Source: Dendrolimus kikuchii
Taxonomy: Eukaryota > Arthropoda > Insecta > Lepidoptera > Lasiocampidae
Reading direction: 5' to 3'
NCBI GenBank assembly: GCA_019925095.2
Contig: CM034407.1
Location: 16,498,710 to 16,562,709 of the forward strand
DNA length: 64,000 bases
The notes below the pieces were generated by a model that was given only the letters and a program-made list of their open reading frames with translations, did no database searches and was not told where the DNA came from. The position numbers and the translations under genes are program-made. Positions 1 through 10,989 of this stretch are shown here, piece by piece (position 1 is the first letter of the stretch; every line of letters begins with the position of its first letter).

Positions 1-94
1 ACTCCGAAAAATTAAGCTTAGACGTATCCGCACTCACACCATCTTGCGCCAAAGCGCCTAAACTGTATGGGTTACCTAAAATTCACAAAAACAA

Positions 95-505
95 CATTGT
101 CGGAAAAATTTCCGCGGCATTCCCGGGATAAAAAGTATCACACATTTTATTACATAAAATTTGCAATAGATCAGTTGAAAAATCACATTGGAATTCGATT
201 TTTTTTAATCTGGCTATTTTAAAACATTCCCAGAAAAATTCTTGCGGACTTCTCGGGATAAAAAGTGGCGAAGATTTTAATTTTTAGAATTTGCTGCCGA
301 TCAGCGAAAACCGTATCGATATCGGCCCAGTAGTTTTTACGTGAATCACGAACAAGTAGACAAACAGACAAGAATTCTAAAAACAATTGCACCGTGTTCT
401 CCATCGTTTATGTAGTATATTTCAGTTGTTTTTATTTAAATAACTTTAATGTACAGACACGGCATGTTTAGAACTTTATAATATTATAGATAGATACTTT
501 CTCAT
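95..505. repeat. Dispersed repeat, uninterrupted relative of 58833-59435
   Basis: Shares CGATCAGCGAAAACCG, TCGGCCCAGTAGTTTTTA, AGACAAACAG and TTTAGAACTTTATAATATTA with the copy at 58.8 kb. It has the empty site of the Helitron-like insert (A403/T404). Confidence 0.65.
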
Positions 506-683
506 GGGAGATAAATGCCATAGTTACCACGCTTGGCATATGGGTTGGTAACTGCGGTGCCAGTCTATTAACATAGGAGACGCTGCTGCCCGTCTCCGAC
601 CAGGGAATTGCTATAGGTTGCCAGGGCCTCGTGTGCTTACGGCAGGGTATACCGCGGGTGAGATTGATAATTGGCTCCACAAG

Positions 684-790
684 ATGTTAGTCGTAGATCC
701 CTTACCCCCCAGACGCGCGGTGGCGCCGACTTGGGGAGGCCTACGTCCAGTAGTGGACTGCGAATGGCTGACGACGACGATAGATAGATA
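684..790 (+). mobile_element. RTE/SINE-type 3' end with (GAC/GAT)n tail
   Basis: GGGGAGGCCTACGTCCAGTA and GTGGACTGCGAATGGCTGACGACGACGATAG (landmark GAATGGCTGACGACGACG) is a diverged form of the very common lepidopteran 3' end that terminates in (ATG)n. Upstream boundary unclear, perhaps near 500. Confidence 0.5.
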
Positions 791-825
791 TACATAAACG
801 ATAGTGGGGTTTGGATCTCTCATTT

Positions 826-1062
826 TTATAGATAAACTGATAGTACACCCGCCGCGTTTGTCAAAGGCGGATTAGCGGGTTTTATAAATCAGTTCAATGT
901 GTAGATTTCATCACGATGTTTTCCTTCTTCGTTAGCACGTGTAATTATAACAATATACACATTAATTCAGACTAAGAGGTGTACTTAAGCAGTTTCTGGC
1001 CGGGATTTGATACCACGCCCTTTGTCTGGGACACGTGCGCTAGCATTGAACTACTACAAGCT
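826..1062 (-). mobile_element. Degenerate lepidopteran SINE-type repeat
   Basis: Contains TCAAAGGCGGATTAGCGGG, then TTCATCACGATGTTTTCCTTC and CTGGCCGGGATTTGATACC, a pattern common in moth and butterfly SINEs whose tRNA-like head is on the minus strand. Related to 45018-45260 and 48598-48770. Confidence 0.6.
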
Positions 1063-1812
1063 TAAGACAAGACGTAATATCCATGAAAATCATGTTGTAC
1101 GTAATGCAGATAAAAGTATTTAAATTTGAATGTGAATCAGATTTTCTTTACTCCTAATATTTAAATATGTACTCTTAACTTAACGAGATCTAGGAATAAA
1201 AAAGTTGTATGGAATGAAGTGCCCAAACTTTTGCTACGGCGTAGCACGTAGCTGCTACGAGTCACTGTTTGCTACGACGCTATAAACTTACAGTTTCACA
1301 TTTAGCTACTTGAATAATATAACTTATTTACAGTAAAATTAAATATGTTTTATTATTAAGGTAACAATAGTTATTCCATGTTTATAATATTTGTAAATTT
1401 GTTTGTTTCTTGTTTACAGCATTGGAAATAAGTTAATCAACGTGATATTGGTGTGTGAACTACCTTTGATACCAGGAATATAGTATATTTTTCATCCCGG
1501 ATAATGTAAGGGTGTATGTATGTATTAAGCAAGCTAAGCCACATAGAATGTTGTAGTCAACATTTTACTTATAAGTTAAATACTAGTTCTGTCTTAATAG
1601 TTAACTGCGAAAAGGTTCTTAAAATAAGGGTCGTATGATAACATTTCGTAAGAAATATTTTCTTGAAATTTTCATATATCGAGATATTTGAAGTTCAAGC
1701 CTTAAGTAGCAAATTTTAGATTAAAAAAGTTGTACATTCAAGTGTTCTTGTTCAAAAAGTAGAGTATCAACATTTGTTTACTTAGTAATATAGTAATTTA
1801 TATTTATTATTA

Positions 1813-2143
1813 TGTTGGGCTCGGCCATGAGGTCTTCTATTTCGGAGTTGGTTCGGACCCTCCAGCTGCCATCATGCCAACATAATTGGGGAGATAAAAT
1901 CTCACCGTCTCCGCTGGCTCGGTCATGTAGATCGGATGGAGGAGGATCGGGGAGTGAAGAAAGCATACTTGGGGCGACGACCGGTTGGTCGTCCCAAGTA
2001 TCGATGGAAGGATAGAGTGGAAGCTGACACAAGCCCACCATTGGCAAGACACTGCGCAGGACAGAGGAAAGTGGCGTGCTCTCGTTTCGGAGGCCAAGAC
2101 TCACTTTGGGTCGCTGAGCCAACGGAGTTAGTTAGTTAGTTAG
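1813..2143 (+). mobile_element. 5'-truncated RTE-like LINE fragment, (TTAG)n tail, 15-bp TSD
   Basis: Decayed C-terminal end of a non-LTR retrotransposon ORF: LRWLGHVDRM ... GRRPVGRPKYRWKDRVEAD can be read, then KWRALVSEAKTHFGSLSQRS after a frame change. This LRW-GHV-RM and GRPK/R-W pattern is the usual C-terminus of RTE-type endonuclease/RT proteins. It ends in (TTAG)4. A perfect 15-bp target-site duplication flanks it: TTATATTTATTATTA at 1798-1812 and 2144-2158. Confidence 0.8.
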
Positions 2144-2402
2144 TTATATTTATTATTAGTGTCACATTTTCAAAATATCCTTTATAATATTATATACAAC
2201 CTTCACCCCTTGATATTTTAAATGGTTTTGAATAATGTCTAAATTTAACTCCCAGGTCTCATTTCGGTTCACACCCACGCAGTTTCATTCAACCTACTCG
2301 TGATTCACCCTCGACAGTTTCGAAGCTTGAACGATATTGTCTTATGAATATGTATAGACATGGCATCAATATAGGGCAAACTTTTAATGAGTACAATATA
2401 CA

Positions 2403-2573
2403 TACATACATAACTTCGTCACTAATGCCGGAACACAACACAAGGTTGTTATGGCGGCATACTCTAGACCAGGGGTGGTCGCCATCCAGTCGAGCAAATA
2501 CCCTACCACCTGGCTGTGGGTTGTTTAGTCGCCTCTTACGACAGGCCGCCGGGCCGCAGAAAATTGTATTCTT
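2403..2573 (-). mobile_element. Chimeric retroposon: SINE-like 5' part joined to RTE-like 3' tail
   Basis: Read on the minus strand, about 155 bp of the SINE-like family A (from GAAAGAATAC to GGCATTAGTGAC) are followed directly by the last 7 bases of family B (GAAGTTA) and its (TGTA)n tail. Family A normally runs on for another 150 bp to an A tail, so this looks like a template-switch product. Only short, unconvincing flanking repeats are visible. Confidence 0.65.
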
Positions 2574-2576
2574 TCA

Positions 2577-2627
2577 ATCAAATGGCCGATTGTATGGTTT
2601 AGAAATAAGAGGGTACATAACAAAATT
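2577..2627 (+). repeat. 50-bp repeat shared with 8951-9000
   Basis: AAATGGCCGATTGTATGG and AGAAATAAGAGGGTACATAA match AAATGTCCGATTGTATCG and AAAAATAAGAGCATACATAA at 8.95 kb. Contains the target of RTE-like copy 1. Confidence 0.6.
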
Positions 2628-3104
2628 GCATACATACATACATACATAACTTCACGCCAGTTCCCTTGCGGGGTAGGCACGAACAACAGAGCGCCATTCA
2701 GGCTTATTCTTACACACCTCACTTGCTTCTTTGACATTCATAACTCTTGTCATGCACGCTCGTCTGTTCTTAAGGCTCCTGACATCACCCTCCGCTAGTA
2801 CACGATCAATTTGATCATGGAAGGTGTGTCGTGGCCTTCCACGACTTCTGCATCCATCCACTTTTGCATTGTATATCTGTTTAGTCATTCTTTCATCATG
2901 CATTCTTTCCACATGCCCGAACCACCGGAGCATTCCTTTCCTTACCTTCACCCCGACACTCTCTTTCAGACCAACTCTCTTTCTTACTTCGGTATTACGA
3001 ACGCGGTCCGCGAGCGTCACTCCGCAGATTTTGCGCAGTGCTCGCATCTTGACCGCGTTTACTCTACTTTCATGCTCTCTCTTTCATACCCAACTTACCA
3101 TACC
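2628..3104 (-). mobile_element. RTE-like LINE fragment copy 1 (family B), 12-bp TSD
   Basis: Minus-strand C-terminus of a LINE RT protein (ICGVTLADRVRNTEV, then MLRWFGHVERM, then RSRGRPRHTFHDQIDRVL), ending PARELA-stop and a (TATG)n 3' tail. The 131-codon ORF 2652-3047 is this fragment and not a host gene. Target-site duplication CATAACAAAATT at 2616-2627 and 3105-3116. Confidence 0.85.
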
Positions 3105-3220
3105 CATAACAAAATTATTAAGTTTAAAAAGAAACATGACAAGAACAACTATGCTACTAAATAACTCTAACAGACTTGTTTTTCTGTCTCGAAGTGGGGA
3201 TTAGAACTTGAAAATTCATG

Positions 3221-3276
3221 CCGGCCGGAACTCAAGGGCTCAAGGTTGTTTTGACGGCATACTCTAGACCAGGGGA
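3221..3276 (-). repeat. Short SINE-like family A remnant
   Basis: About 55 bp (CAAGGTTGTTTTGACGGCAT, ACTCTAGACCAGGGG) match the centre of family A on the minus strand. Confidence 0.6.
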
Positions 3277-4514
3277 CCAATTTTACTAAGTCAATATATA
3301 GGCGTTGCAAAGATATTCAAGGTACGATTTCATTGCGCCGGTGTCCAAAATTAGTATTCTACTAAATCCACAATATCTGCTTTTCCAATGCAAAAAATTT
3401 TAAGAATTATTTTACGATTCTATTCACTCGGTAACTCTGCATACTCTACACCAGCTTATATTTCGTGTTAGGTCCCAATGGACAGCGGGGATCTGCACGC
3501 CTATTAGCTTCATTGCACTCCACTGCTTCCCCATTTATCGTATCCAGTCGTATTTAAAAATAAAGATTTAGCGGTTTTTTTTAAATCGACATAAAGTTTT
3601 ATTTTAGCGCAAATGGTGAAGGTTTTTAAACCATGAAACGAAAGGAGTTTTTAAATAATACTGTTACGAGTCGCGAGACTCGAATTAAAATGCCGTTAGA
3701 ATTATTATAGAGTTTATTAGAACTATACAAACACGTATAACACAGGTACAAATATAACCGAACGCAACAAGTCCAAACGTAACGCAGAAGGTCGTAATTC
3801 AATAAAACGCGCAAAGTCCGTGACTTATTAGATTCCCGATTATAGTACACATGTCTCGCTTCGCTCGTGGTTATCGCTCGACTACTTCGTCCCTCAATCG
3901 AAGCATTGCTTTATACTGCACAAATCTAATATGTCCGCCCGGCCGCGTGGACCGAATTTCCTAGAATCAGCTTGTACTTTAAATCCGTAACACCTAGCTA
4001 ATGATTACAATACAACAATAGGCCGTATGCCAATAAGTAAACAAAAGAAGACGACCATAAAAGAATTTCAATGTTATTAGATCAAATGCCGACGGGTAAT
4101 AAATGTGGTTTGTTTCAGATATGCAGGTGGATTTTGTGTTTGTCGGGATCTGAGTTGTAACAATACATTAAAAATAGACACTGCTTAAAAATGGTATTGA
4201 GTATTAACTTCACTCACAAGAATAGAGTGTCAGTTACTTCATTCTTAACCTCAATAGGTTAAGAATGGAGTGAGCTTTGTTTGATGTTTCTTTTATAGAT
4301 TAAATCAGAAAAAAGGATATAAATAAAATCAACAAAGTAACCGATGTATTTCGTGTAATAACTTAGCAGAAGATAAAGAAGATCGAATGAACTGTTGCGC
4401 CACGTAGTCATATAAGGTTGTGGATATTTTTAGAGTTAGATGTTTAGTTTTAATTTAATCTAATTTAGTCCATTGCGGTTTCTGGTAATCTTCTTCCAAA
4501 CTTTCATATCTAAT

Positions 4515-4702
4515 TCGGTTTCAATGCTTAAAAGTTATGGTGAAATAATATCGGCGCTTAAAAGTTATGACGCAATTAGTTCGGTGCATAAAAGTTATGG
4601 TGAAATAACATTAGTGCTTAAAAGTTGTGGTGAAATAGCTTGAGCGTTTGAAAGTTATGGTGAATTAACTTCTGTGCTTAAAAGTTAGGATGAAATAAAA
4701 AA
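4515..4702. repeat. Minisatellite, about five units of 36 bp
   Basis: Degenerate units of GTGCTTAAAAGTTATGGTGA and AATAACTT. Confidence 0.85.
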
Positions 4703-5090
4703 TCTCTCAGCATACAAAGAAACATGCAAAATTATATAAACTCTGAAATCATAAAAAGTCTTTTAGGTAGATGTTTCAAATTTTGCTTTAACTTAACAGT
4801 TTGTAATTTTTAATTAAGTATGTTTTAAATACATTAAGTTCGTTTCCATTTCATTAAGTATTAAGTCTTAGAAGGTCTATACACCGGATTTTCCTTTGCT
4901 ACAAATAAATCATGCCCCGCAATTTCTATTCTTGGGAAAGTACTGTTTTTATCTAAGTGAATTGCCGTTCTAAGCGTAATTGAACAAAGCTATTTGTCGT
5001 ATTGGATTGTTTTTCTCTGTTTTATTGTTTCTAATTAACTAAACATTATTTTATATTTTAACTTATGCTGTATATTTTTTATAAGGAAAA

Positions 5091-5535
5091 CTAGCGGGCC
5101 CAGCAGGCGTTATCCTGCTCTGGTCTAGATCACGATTCCAGCGCCAGCTACCGGATCCAAATGTGAATCGATATCATCCCGGGACCCACTCCCATCCACG
5201 CAAAATATTTTATAAAAATCCTGGAACCCGATTTCAGCGCCATCTATCGGATCCAGTTTTGAATCTAAACCATTCCAGGATACACTCAAACCCACAGACA
5301 ATATTTCTTCAAAATCCTGGATTCCTACTCCAGCGTCATCTACCGGATTCAATTGTGAATCGAAATCATCCCGGGACCCTCTTAAATCCACACAAAACAT
5401 TTCATCAAAAGCCTGGAACCCGATTCTAGCGCCATCTATCGGATCTAATTATGAATCTACCATCGTGGAATTTTATCAAAATCGGTCCAATCGTTTACGA
5501 GGAGTTCAGTGACATACACACGAACAGAAGAAACA
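5091..5535 (-). mobile_element. Helitron-like element with about four 90-bp repeat units
   Basis: Minus-strand 3' end CTAG at 5091-5094, then GCAGG/CCTGC hairpin. Units carry CCCGATTTCAGCGCCATC and ATCATCCCGGGACCC. The 5' end lies near 5535 and is not exact. The 91-codon and 88-codon ORFs are repeat artefacts. Confidence 0.65.
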
Positions 5536-5766
5536 TATTTTGAAAGAAAGAAAGAAATAGCGACGTAATTACATTCCTTATACATTATTTTACACAGAGC
5601 ATATTTTGAGAATTTGTATGCCGCATTTTCGGCAAACAAAGTTTGTACTCAGCATATTGCTGTGCCGGAATTATATCCGATACAACGCCGATTTTCAGTG
5701 CAAACCTTCCTTTTGGCGTAAGACTAAAACGACCCAATTTTGTTAATTATATAATAACTAATAATA

Positions 5767-6284
5767 CGTACATACATAACTTCACGCCAGTTCCCTTGCG
5801 GGGTAGGCACGAACAACAGAGCGCTATTCAGGCTTATTCTTACACACCTCACTTGCTTCTTTGGCATTCATAGCTCTTGTCATGCACGCTCGTCTGTTCT
5901 TAAGGCTCCTGACATCACCTTCTGCTAGTACACGATCAATTTGATCATGGAAGGTGTGTCGTGGCCTTCCACGACTTCTGCATCCATCCACTTTTGCATT
6001 GTATATCTGTTTAGTCATTCTTTCATCATGCATTCTTTCCACATGCCCGAACCACCGGAGCATTCCTTTCCTTACCTTCACCCCGACACTCTCTTTCAGA
6101 CCAACTCTCTCTCTTACTTCGGTATTACGAACGCGGTCGGCGAGCGTCACTCCGCAGATTTTGCGCAGTGCTCGCATCTCGACCGCGTTTACTCTACTTT
6201 CATGCTCTCTCTTCCATACCCAACTCTCGCTTCTATACGTGAGCGTAGGTACCAGCACCGCGTTGTGTATGGCAAGCTGGGCCT
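5767..6284 (-). mobile_element. RTE-like LINE fragment copy 2 (family B), 10-bp TSD
   Basis: Longest family B copy with copy 8. It extends further 5' (ORF residues include LTYRSESWVWKREHESRVNAVEM, shown here only as landmarks LTYRSESW and MRALRKICG). 3' tail is (TATG)n. Direct repeat ACTAATAATA at 5757-5766 and 6285-6294. Confidence 0.85.
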
Positions 6285-6299
6285 ACTAATAATAATAAT

Positions 6300-7300
6300 T
6301 AATAAAACTAATTCTACTTATGTATTTGTATTTTATATAATTATAACCTATATAACCTATGACTTAGTGCGTTAAACTATTGTAATAATTATGTGAGTTC
6401 AAATTATTAAAAAAATAAGTAAGAAACTTAACTTTAGCTCCAAAAACTTACATGATTAGAAGGCACCCAAGTTTTATTTTGATATTGCCTAAATTGGTCC
6501 AAATATAATGACAAGTATAAATAACGTGCTAACAAATTTACGAGCACATATAGTGAGCACATAAATTGTAAAGAAAAATACATTCTACATTTGGGCACAT
6601 GCGTAAAAAAGTAAACAAAAATGCGACGAAAATAGTTAAACGATGGGCGCTGTAAGGCGTTTCATAAGCGGAAGCGCACAAAAAGCCTCTCAACAAAAAC
6701 CATTACCCCCCAAATAACCGCGCAATAGGTCCAAAACGTCGTGCAATCCTTCCGAATCTTGACTAACGATGTGGAGACACGAAGCGAAATTTGTCTTTCT
6801 TTCAAACTGTATCTTTTATCACTACACGTCATTCTCGGCACGCATTACTTTTCTTCTAACACGCTCGCTGCGAAACGGAGTCCAAATGCCTCCGAACGTT
6901 TCTCACTTGCGGTGCAGCTAAGGAAAACTTCTTTGTGGTGCGGAGGGTGCAACTTCAATTTGATTCAGTGTAGAATAAAGATGAATATATATCTAAGATG
7001 TGCTATTACCAGAGTACAGTGGCAAACCTGCCTTAATACGGGGCTACCTTGACCTAGTATCGCACTACACAAAACAAAAATCCATAAACTATTTCAAAGA
7101 GCATTTGTAGAAAACGTGTAAAAAAGTTGTTAACCGATAAGGTATATTGTTAGGGTAAATTAATACTTAAACGATTTTTTTTTTAATATAGATTTTGTGA
7201 AATTACCTTTATGTATATATACGAGATATTACGAACCTTGACTCTATGTTAATATTTATTTTGATTGACATTGTTGAAATTTAAATACAGATTTATAATT
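6300..7300. other. Unassigned interval
   Basis: 6640-7010 has more balanced composition and an unassigned 103-codon ORF (6741-7052). No domain recognised. Confidence 0.5.
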
Positions 7301-7302
7301 TA

Positions 7303-8045
7303 CTAGCGTCCCCGGCAGACGTTGTCCTGCTCTGAAAAAAATAAAAATCTAGGACCCGATCCCAGCGCCACCTACCGATTCCAATTGCGAATCTGAACCA
7401 TCCGGGAACCCACTTAAACACACAAAAACAAAATCACCAAAATAGCTCCCGGTGATTAGGAGAATTCTAGAACTCGATCTCAGCGCCACCTAACGGTTCT
7501 TTTTGCGAATCTAAACCATCCGGGAACCCACTCAAACACACAAAAACAAATTCTTTATTTTTTTATTTTTTTTTTATTGCAGGAGTTTAGCAGACAGGCA
7601 GACGGCCCACTAGATGGAAAGCGGTTACCATCGCCTATGGACATTTGCAACAACAAAGGTGCTACAAATGCGCTGCTGCTCTCTTACAGGAGACTGGAAC
7701 CTGGTCACTAATGCCGGAACACAACACAAGGTTGTTATGGCGGCATACTCTAGACCAGGGGTGGTCGCCATCCAGTCGAGCAAATACTCTACCACCTGGC
7801 TGTGGGTTGTTTAGTCGCCTCTTACGACAGGCCGCCGGGCCGCAGGAAATTGTATTCTTTCTCCGTTCCTGCACGGATAAAAAATTCACCAAAATCGCTA
7901 CAGGTGATAAGGAGAAATGTAAAATCCGATCTCAGCGCCACCTACCGGTTCCAATTGTCGATCTAAACCATCCCGGGACCCACTCAAACATACACACAAA
8001 ATTTCATCAAAGTCGATAAAGTCGTTCTCAAGTTATAAAATTACG
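7303..8045 (-). mobile_element. Helitron-like element with repeat units, split by a SINE
   Basis: Minus-strand 3' end CTAGCGTCCCCGGCAGACG at 7303. Same minisatellite units as 5.1 and 34.0 kb (CTCAGCGCCACCTACCGG). Interrupted by SINE-like family A at 7554-7881. Confidence 0.68.
7554..7881 (-). mobile_element. SINE-like family A, full length, nested in a Helitron-like element
   Basis: Reads on the minus strand from TTTATCCGTGCAGGAACGG to a poly(A) tail. Direct repeat AAATTC at 7548-7553 and 7882-7887. It interrupts a minisatellite unit of the surrounding Helitron-like element (CAAAAACAAATTC / AAATTCACCAAAATCG), so it is younger than that element. ORFs here (RKNTISCGPAACRKRR and others) are repeat-borne and not genes. 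Confidence 0.85.
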
Positions 8046-8059
8046 ACGAAAATATAGAA

Positions 8060-9600
8060 GATAGATAGATTGATTGACATTTTATTAGGTAAGTAATTAG
8101 AATAATATAATATACAAATTTAAGCAGAATATTTGCATATACACGTACCGGAAGGTAGGATTTGGAGAACTGTACTACATTAAATTTAACACCTTTGTGT
8201 ATACCCATTTCACATTACATTGAATAAAATTTTACATACAAGTCAAAAAAGTAATTTCGTTTTTAAACGTTACGGGGCTGAACAGGCCTCGTAACGCCAC
8301 AATGGTAGTTTTAGAACGAGATTTAAAACGCCATGTACCACAGAAATAGAAATGACAGATAAATCAGTGCCACTTTGAACGTGTTAAACTGGATGCCGAC
8401 CTAAAACGGTCCACACTTTCTAATAAGCTTGGAACCAGTTTAAAATTAACCGCATTTAATGGGTTATAACCGGTTTTAGTCAATTATTTTATTCGGAGCG
8501 TAAACCTTAAAAATACCTTAAAAATAAAACACCTCACCATCCAACAATTTTACAGTATAAGAAACTTAGCAAATTGGGACAACCAATAGCGGATTGAAGT
8601 AATTTGATATAGCATTTTAATTAAATAGGTTATGAAGGACAAGAATTGATTACATTATTGTTTAGAAATTTTAGATAATATTCTATATAAAATATTATAT
8701 TTAAAGTTTTATATGTAATAAAATAAATCAAACAATAAAAAATCTATCGCATCTGCTAACATGAAAATAAAATGTAGTGAATACCGTCTATATACTATTG
8801 AGAGATTTTGAATTGTAATCTACACAATTACCACATCATATTAGGAATAAATAGTGTTACATAAAATTGTGGTAAATTATAGACAACTACTCTATACAAA
8901 ACAGGCGCTATCACAGAATAAATAAAAATATAATATTATTATTCAATTAAGGAAATGTCCGATTGTATCGTTTAAAAATAAGAGCATACATAACATTAAT
9001 TATTAACCTTAAGAACATGACAACAACACTGTATACCATATGGCTGTGCTTTTGAGTAGCGGCAAGAACCGTTCGAAACCGGTTTACTCAACAAAACCTA
9101 TTTAACGAACTTTTGTTGCTAAAAACCGTTTAATTGAGGTTTAAGTTTGAACGAAATCCAAAGGAAAGCCGTACGTCCCTAGACTGTAACCGGTTTTCGG
9201 TAAAAGAATTAAACTGGTTGCAGCCCTGCTTTCTAGGGCTTTGTGAATATTTTGGTAAATACACAACCCATATGAAATTGTGATATCAATCCGTCTGTGT
9301 ATATCATAATCTAAATCAGAAACTACAAAATTGACATGAATGAAGACAAGGCTTGGAAACCGAAAAACAAGTCAAACCGGTTATAGCCTAACGGTTCTTT
9401 TCTTGTAGATTTCTTTATAAACTTTAAATATACGAGCTATTCTTTTAGGTTCCTAGTACCTTTAACTTAAATTAAACAGTTTCTAGCAAGAAAACTTTGA
9501 TAAAATATAAACTTTTTGTTGAAAAAACCGGTTAAAAAACTGTTCACAATTAATTTAGTAGATTTGAAACGAATTCAATTCTTGTCAGATTGTTTTCTTT
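8060..9600. other. Unassigned interval with dispersed ACCGGTT words
   Basis: Begins with GATAGATAGATTGATTGACATTTTATT, possibly a minus-strand LINE tail. The rest is AT-rich with no ORF above 60 codons. ACCGGTT occurs about five times between 8460 and 9540. Confidence 0.5.
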
Positions 9601-9602
9601 TT

Positions 9603-10345
9603 AACCCACTTCAAAAAAAGGAGGCGGTTCTCAATTCGTCAGAATCTTTTTTTTTTGTTTTGTTTTGTTTTTTTTAATGTATGTTCACCGATTACTCCGA
9701 GATTTATGGTCCGATTTACGTGATTTTTTTGTTCGACGCGGAATAGCTGCCATTTAGTCCCCTAAATATTTGACATAGTTTGGCCCAGTAGTTTTCATTT
9801 TAAGAATTTTTTTTATGAAAAAGTTTCCATTCCGTCCCATATGTACACCGATTACTCTGAGATTTATGATCCGATTTACGTGATTCTTTTTTTATTCAAC
9901 GCGAAATAGCTGTAATTTGGTCCCCTAAAAATTTGACATAGTATGGCCTAGTAGTTTTCATTTTATGAATATTTTTTATGAAAAATTTTCCATTCCGTAC
10001 CATATGTACACCGATTACGCTGAGATTTATGATCCGATTTACATGTTTTTTTTGTTCAACGCGAAATAGCTGCCATTTAGTCTCCTAAAAATTTGACATA
10101 GTTTGGCCCAGTAGTTTTCATTTTATGGACATTTTTTATGAAAAAATTTCCATTCCGTTCCATATGTACACCGATTACGCTGAGATTTATGATTCGATTT
10201 ACGTGATTCTTATTTAGTTTGATGCGGAATAGTTGCCATTTGGTCCCCTAAAAATGTAATATAGTTTGGCCCAGTAGTTTTTAGCTATACACTAAAAAGT
10301 AACAAATAAAAAAAAATCGTTTAAAAAAACCGACTTCAAAAACTA
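9603..10345. repeat. 161-bp tandem array (about four units) in a lepidopteran dispersed repeat
   Basis: Units start near 9684, 9842, 10004 and 10165 (GTACACCGATTACTCTGAGA; GTTTGGCCCAGTAGTTTTCA). Flanked by AACCCACTTCAAAAAAAGGA at left and AAAAACCGACTTCAAAAACT at right. No coding potential. Confidence 0.8.
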
Positions 10346-10363
10346 AAAAACGAAAAAGTATAA

Positions 10364-10532
10364 AATAACTTATTTCTAAAGCTATTGTTATTAATATATA
10401 TTATCTAAAACAACTTGAAGTCGGTGCAAAGTAAAGCATAAAAATTACTATATTTTGAAAATTACTAAGCACCGACTTTAAGATGTTTTAGATAATATAT
10501 ATTAATAATAATAGCTTTAGAAATAAGTTATT
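10364..10532. repeat. Large palindrome, two 64-bp arms and 41-bp loop
   Basis: Left arm 10364-10427, right arm 10469-10532, nearly perfect reverse complements (for example GACTTCAAGTTG against GACTTTAAGATG region). Probably a foldback MITE. Confidence 0.85.
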
Positions 10533-10811
10533 CAATTTAAAAATTATTTTCTAACGTACAAGATCGGCCTGTGAAAAAAATATTTCCAAGCAATCCGTTA
10601 GCAACACAGTAAATAATAAGGGAATAAAAGCATTATCCGACGGTCGCACGGCAATATAGTAATAATAGACGGCGAGATGAGAAAACTTTGTTAAAATATG
10701 AACCCTGACACGCTTTTACTTGCGCTTGTTGTTAGTTTGTTGATTCACAGATGCTGTGAAATATTTTCTTGTTGAAAAACTTTAGTTATTTTATATTGCT
10801 GTCAATTTTAA

Positions 10812-10989
10812 TGATGATCGTGTACTAGCAGAAGGTGATGTCAGGAGCCTTAAGAACAGACGAGCTTGCATGACAAGAGTTATGAATGTCAAAGAGGCAA
10901 GTGAGGTGTGTAAGAATAAGCCTAAATGGCACTCTGTTGTTCGTGCCTACCCCGCGAGGGAACTGGCGTGAAGTTATGTATGTATGTAT
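10812..10989 (+). mobile_element. RTE-like LINE fragment copy 3 (family B), 8-bp TSD
   Basis: Plus-strand 3' end of family B: DRVLAEGDVRSLKNRR then the PARELA-stop and (TATG)n tail. Direct repeat AATTTTAA at 10804-10811 and 10990-10997. Confidence 0.8.

Noticed and set aside
5941..6375. 144-codon plus-strand ORF and its relatives at 2811 and 61265
   Set aside because: Antisense of RTE-like family B copies; the minus strand carries the RT C-terminal motifs.
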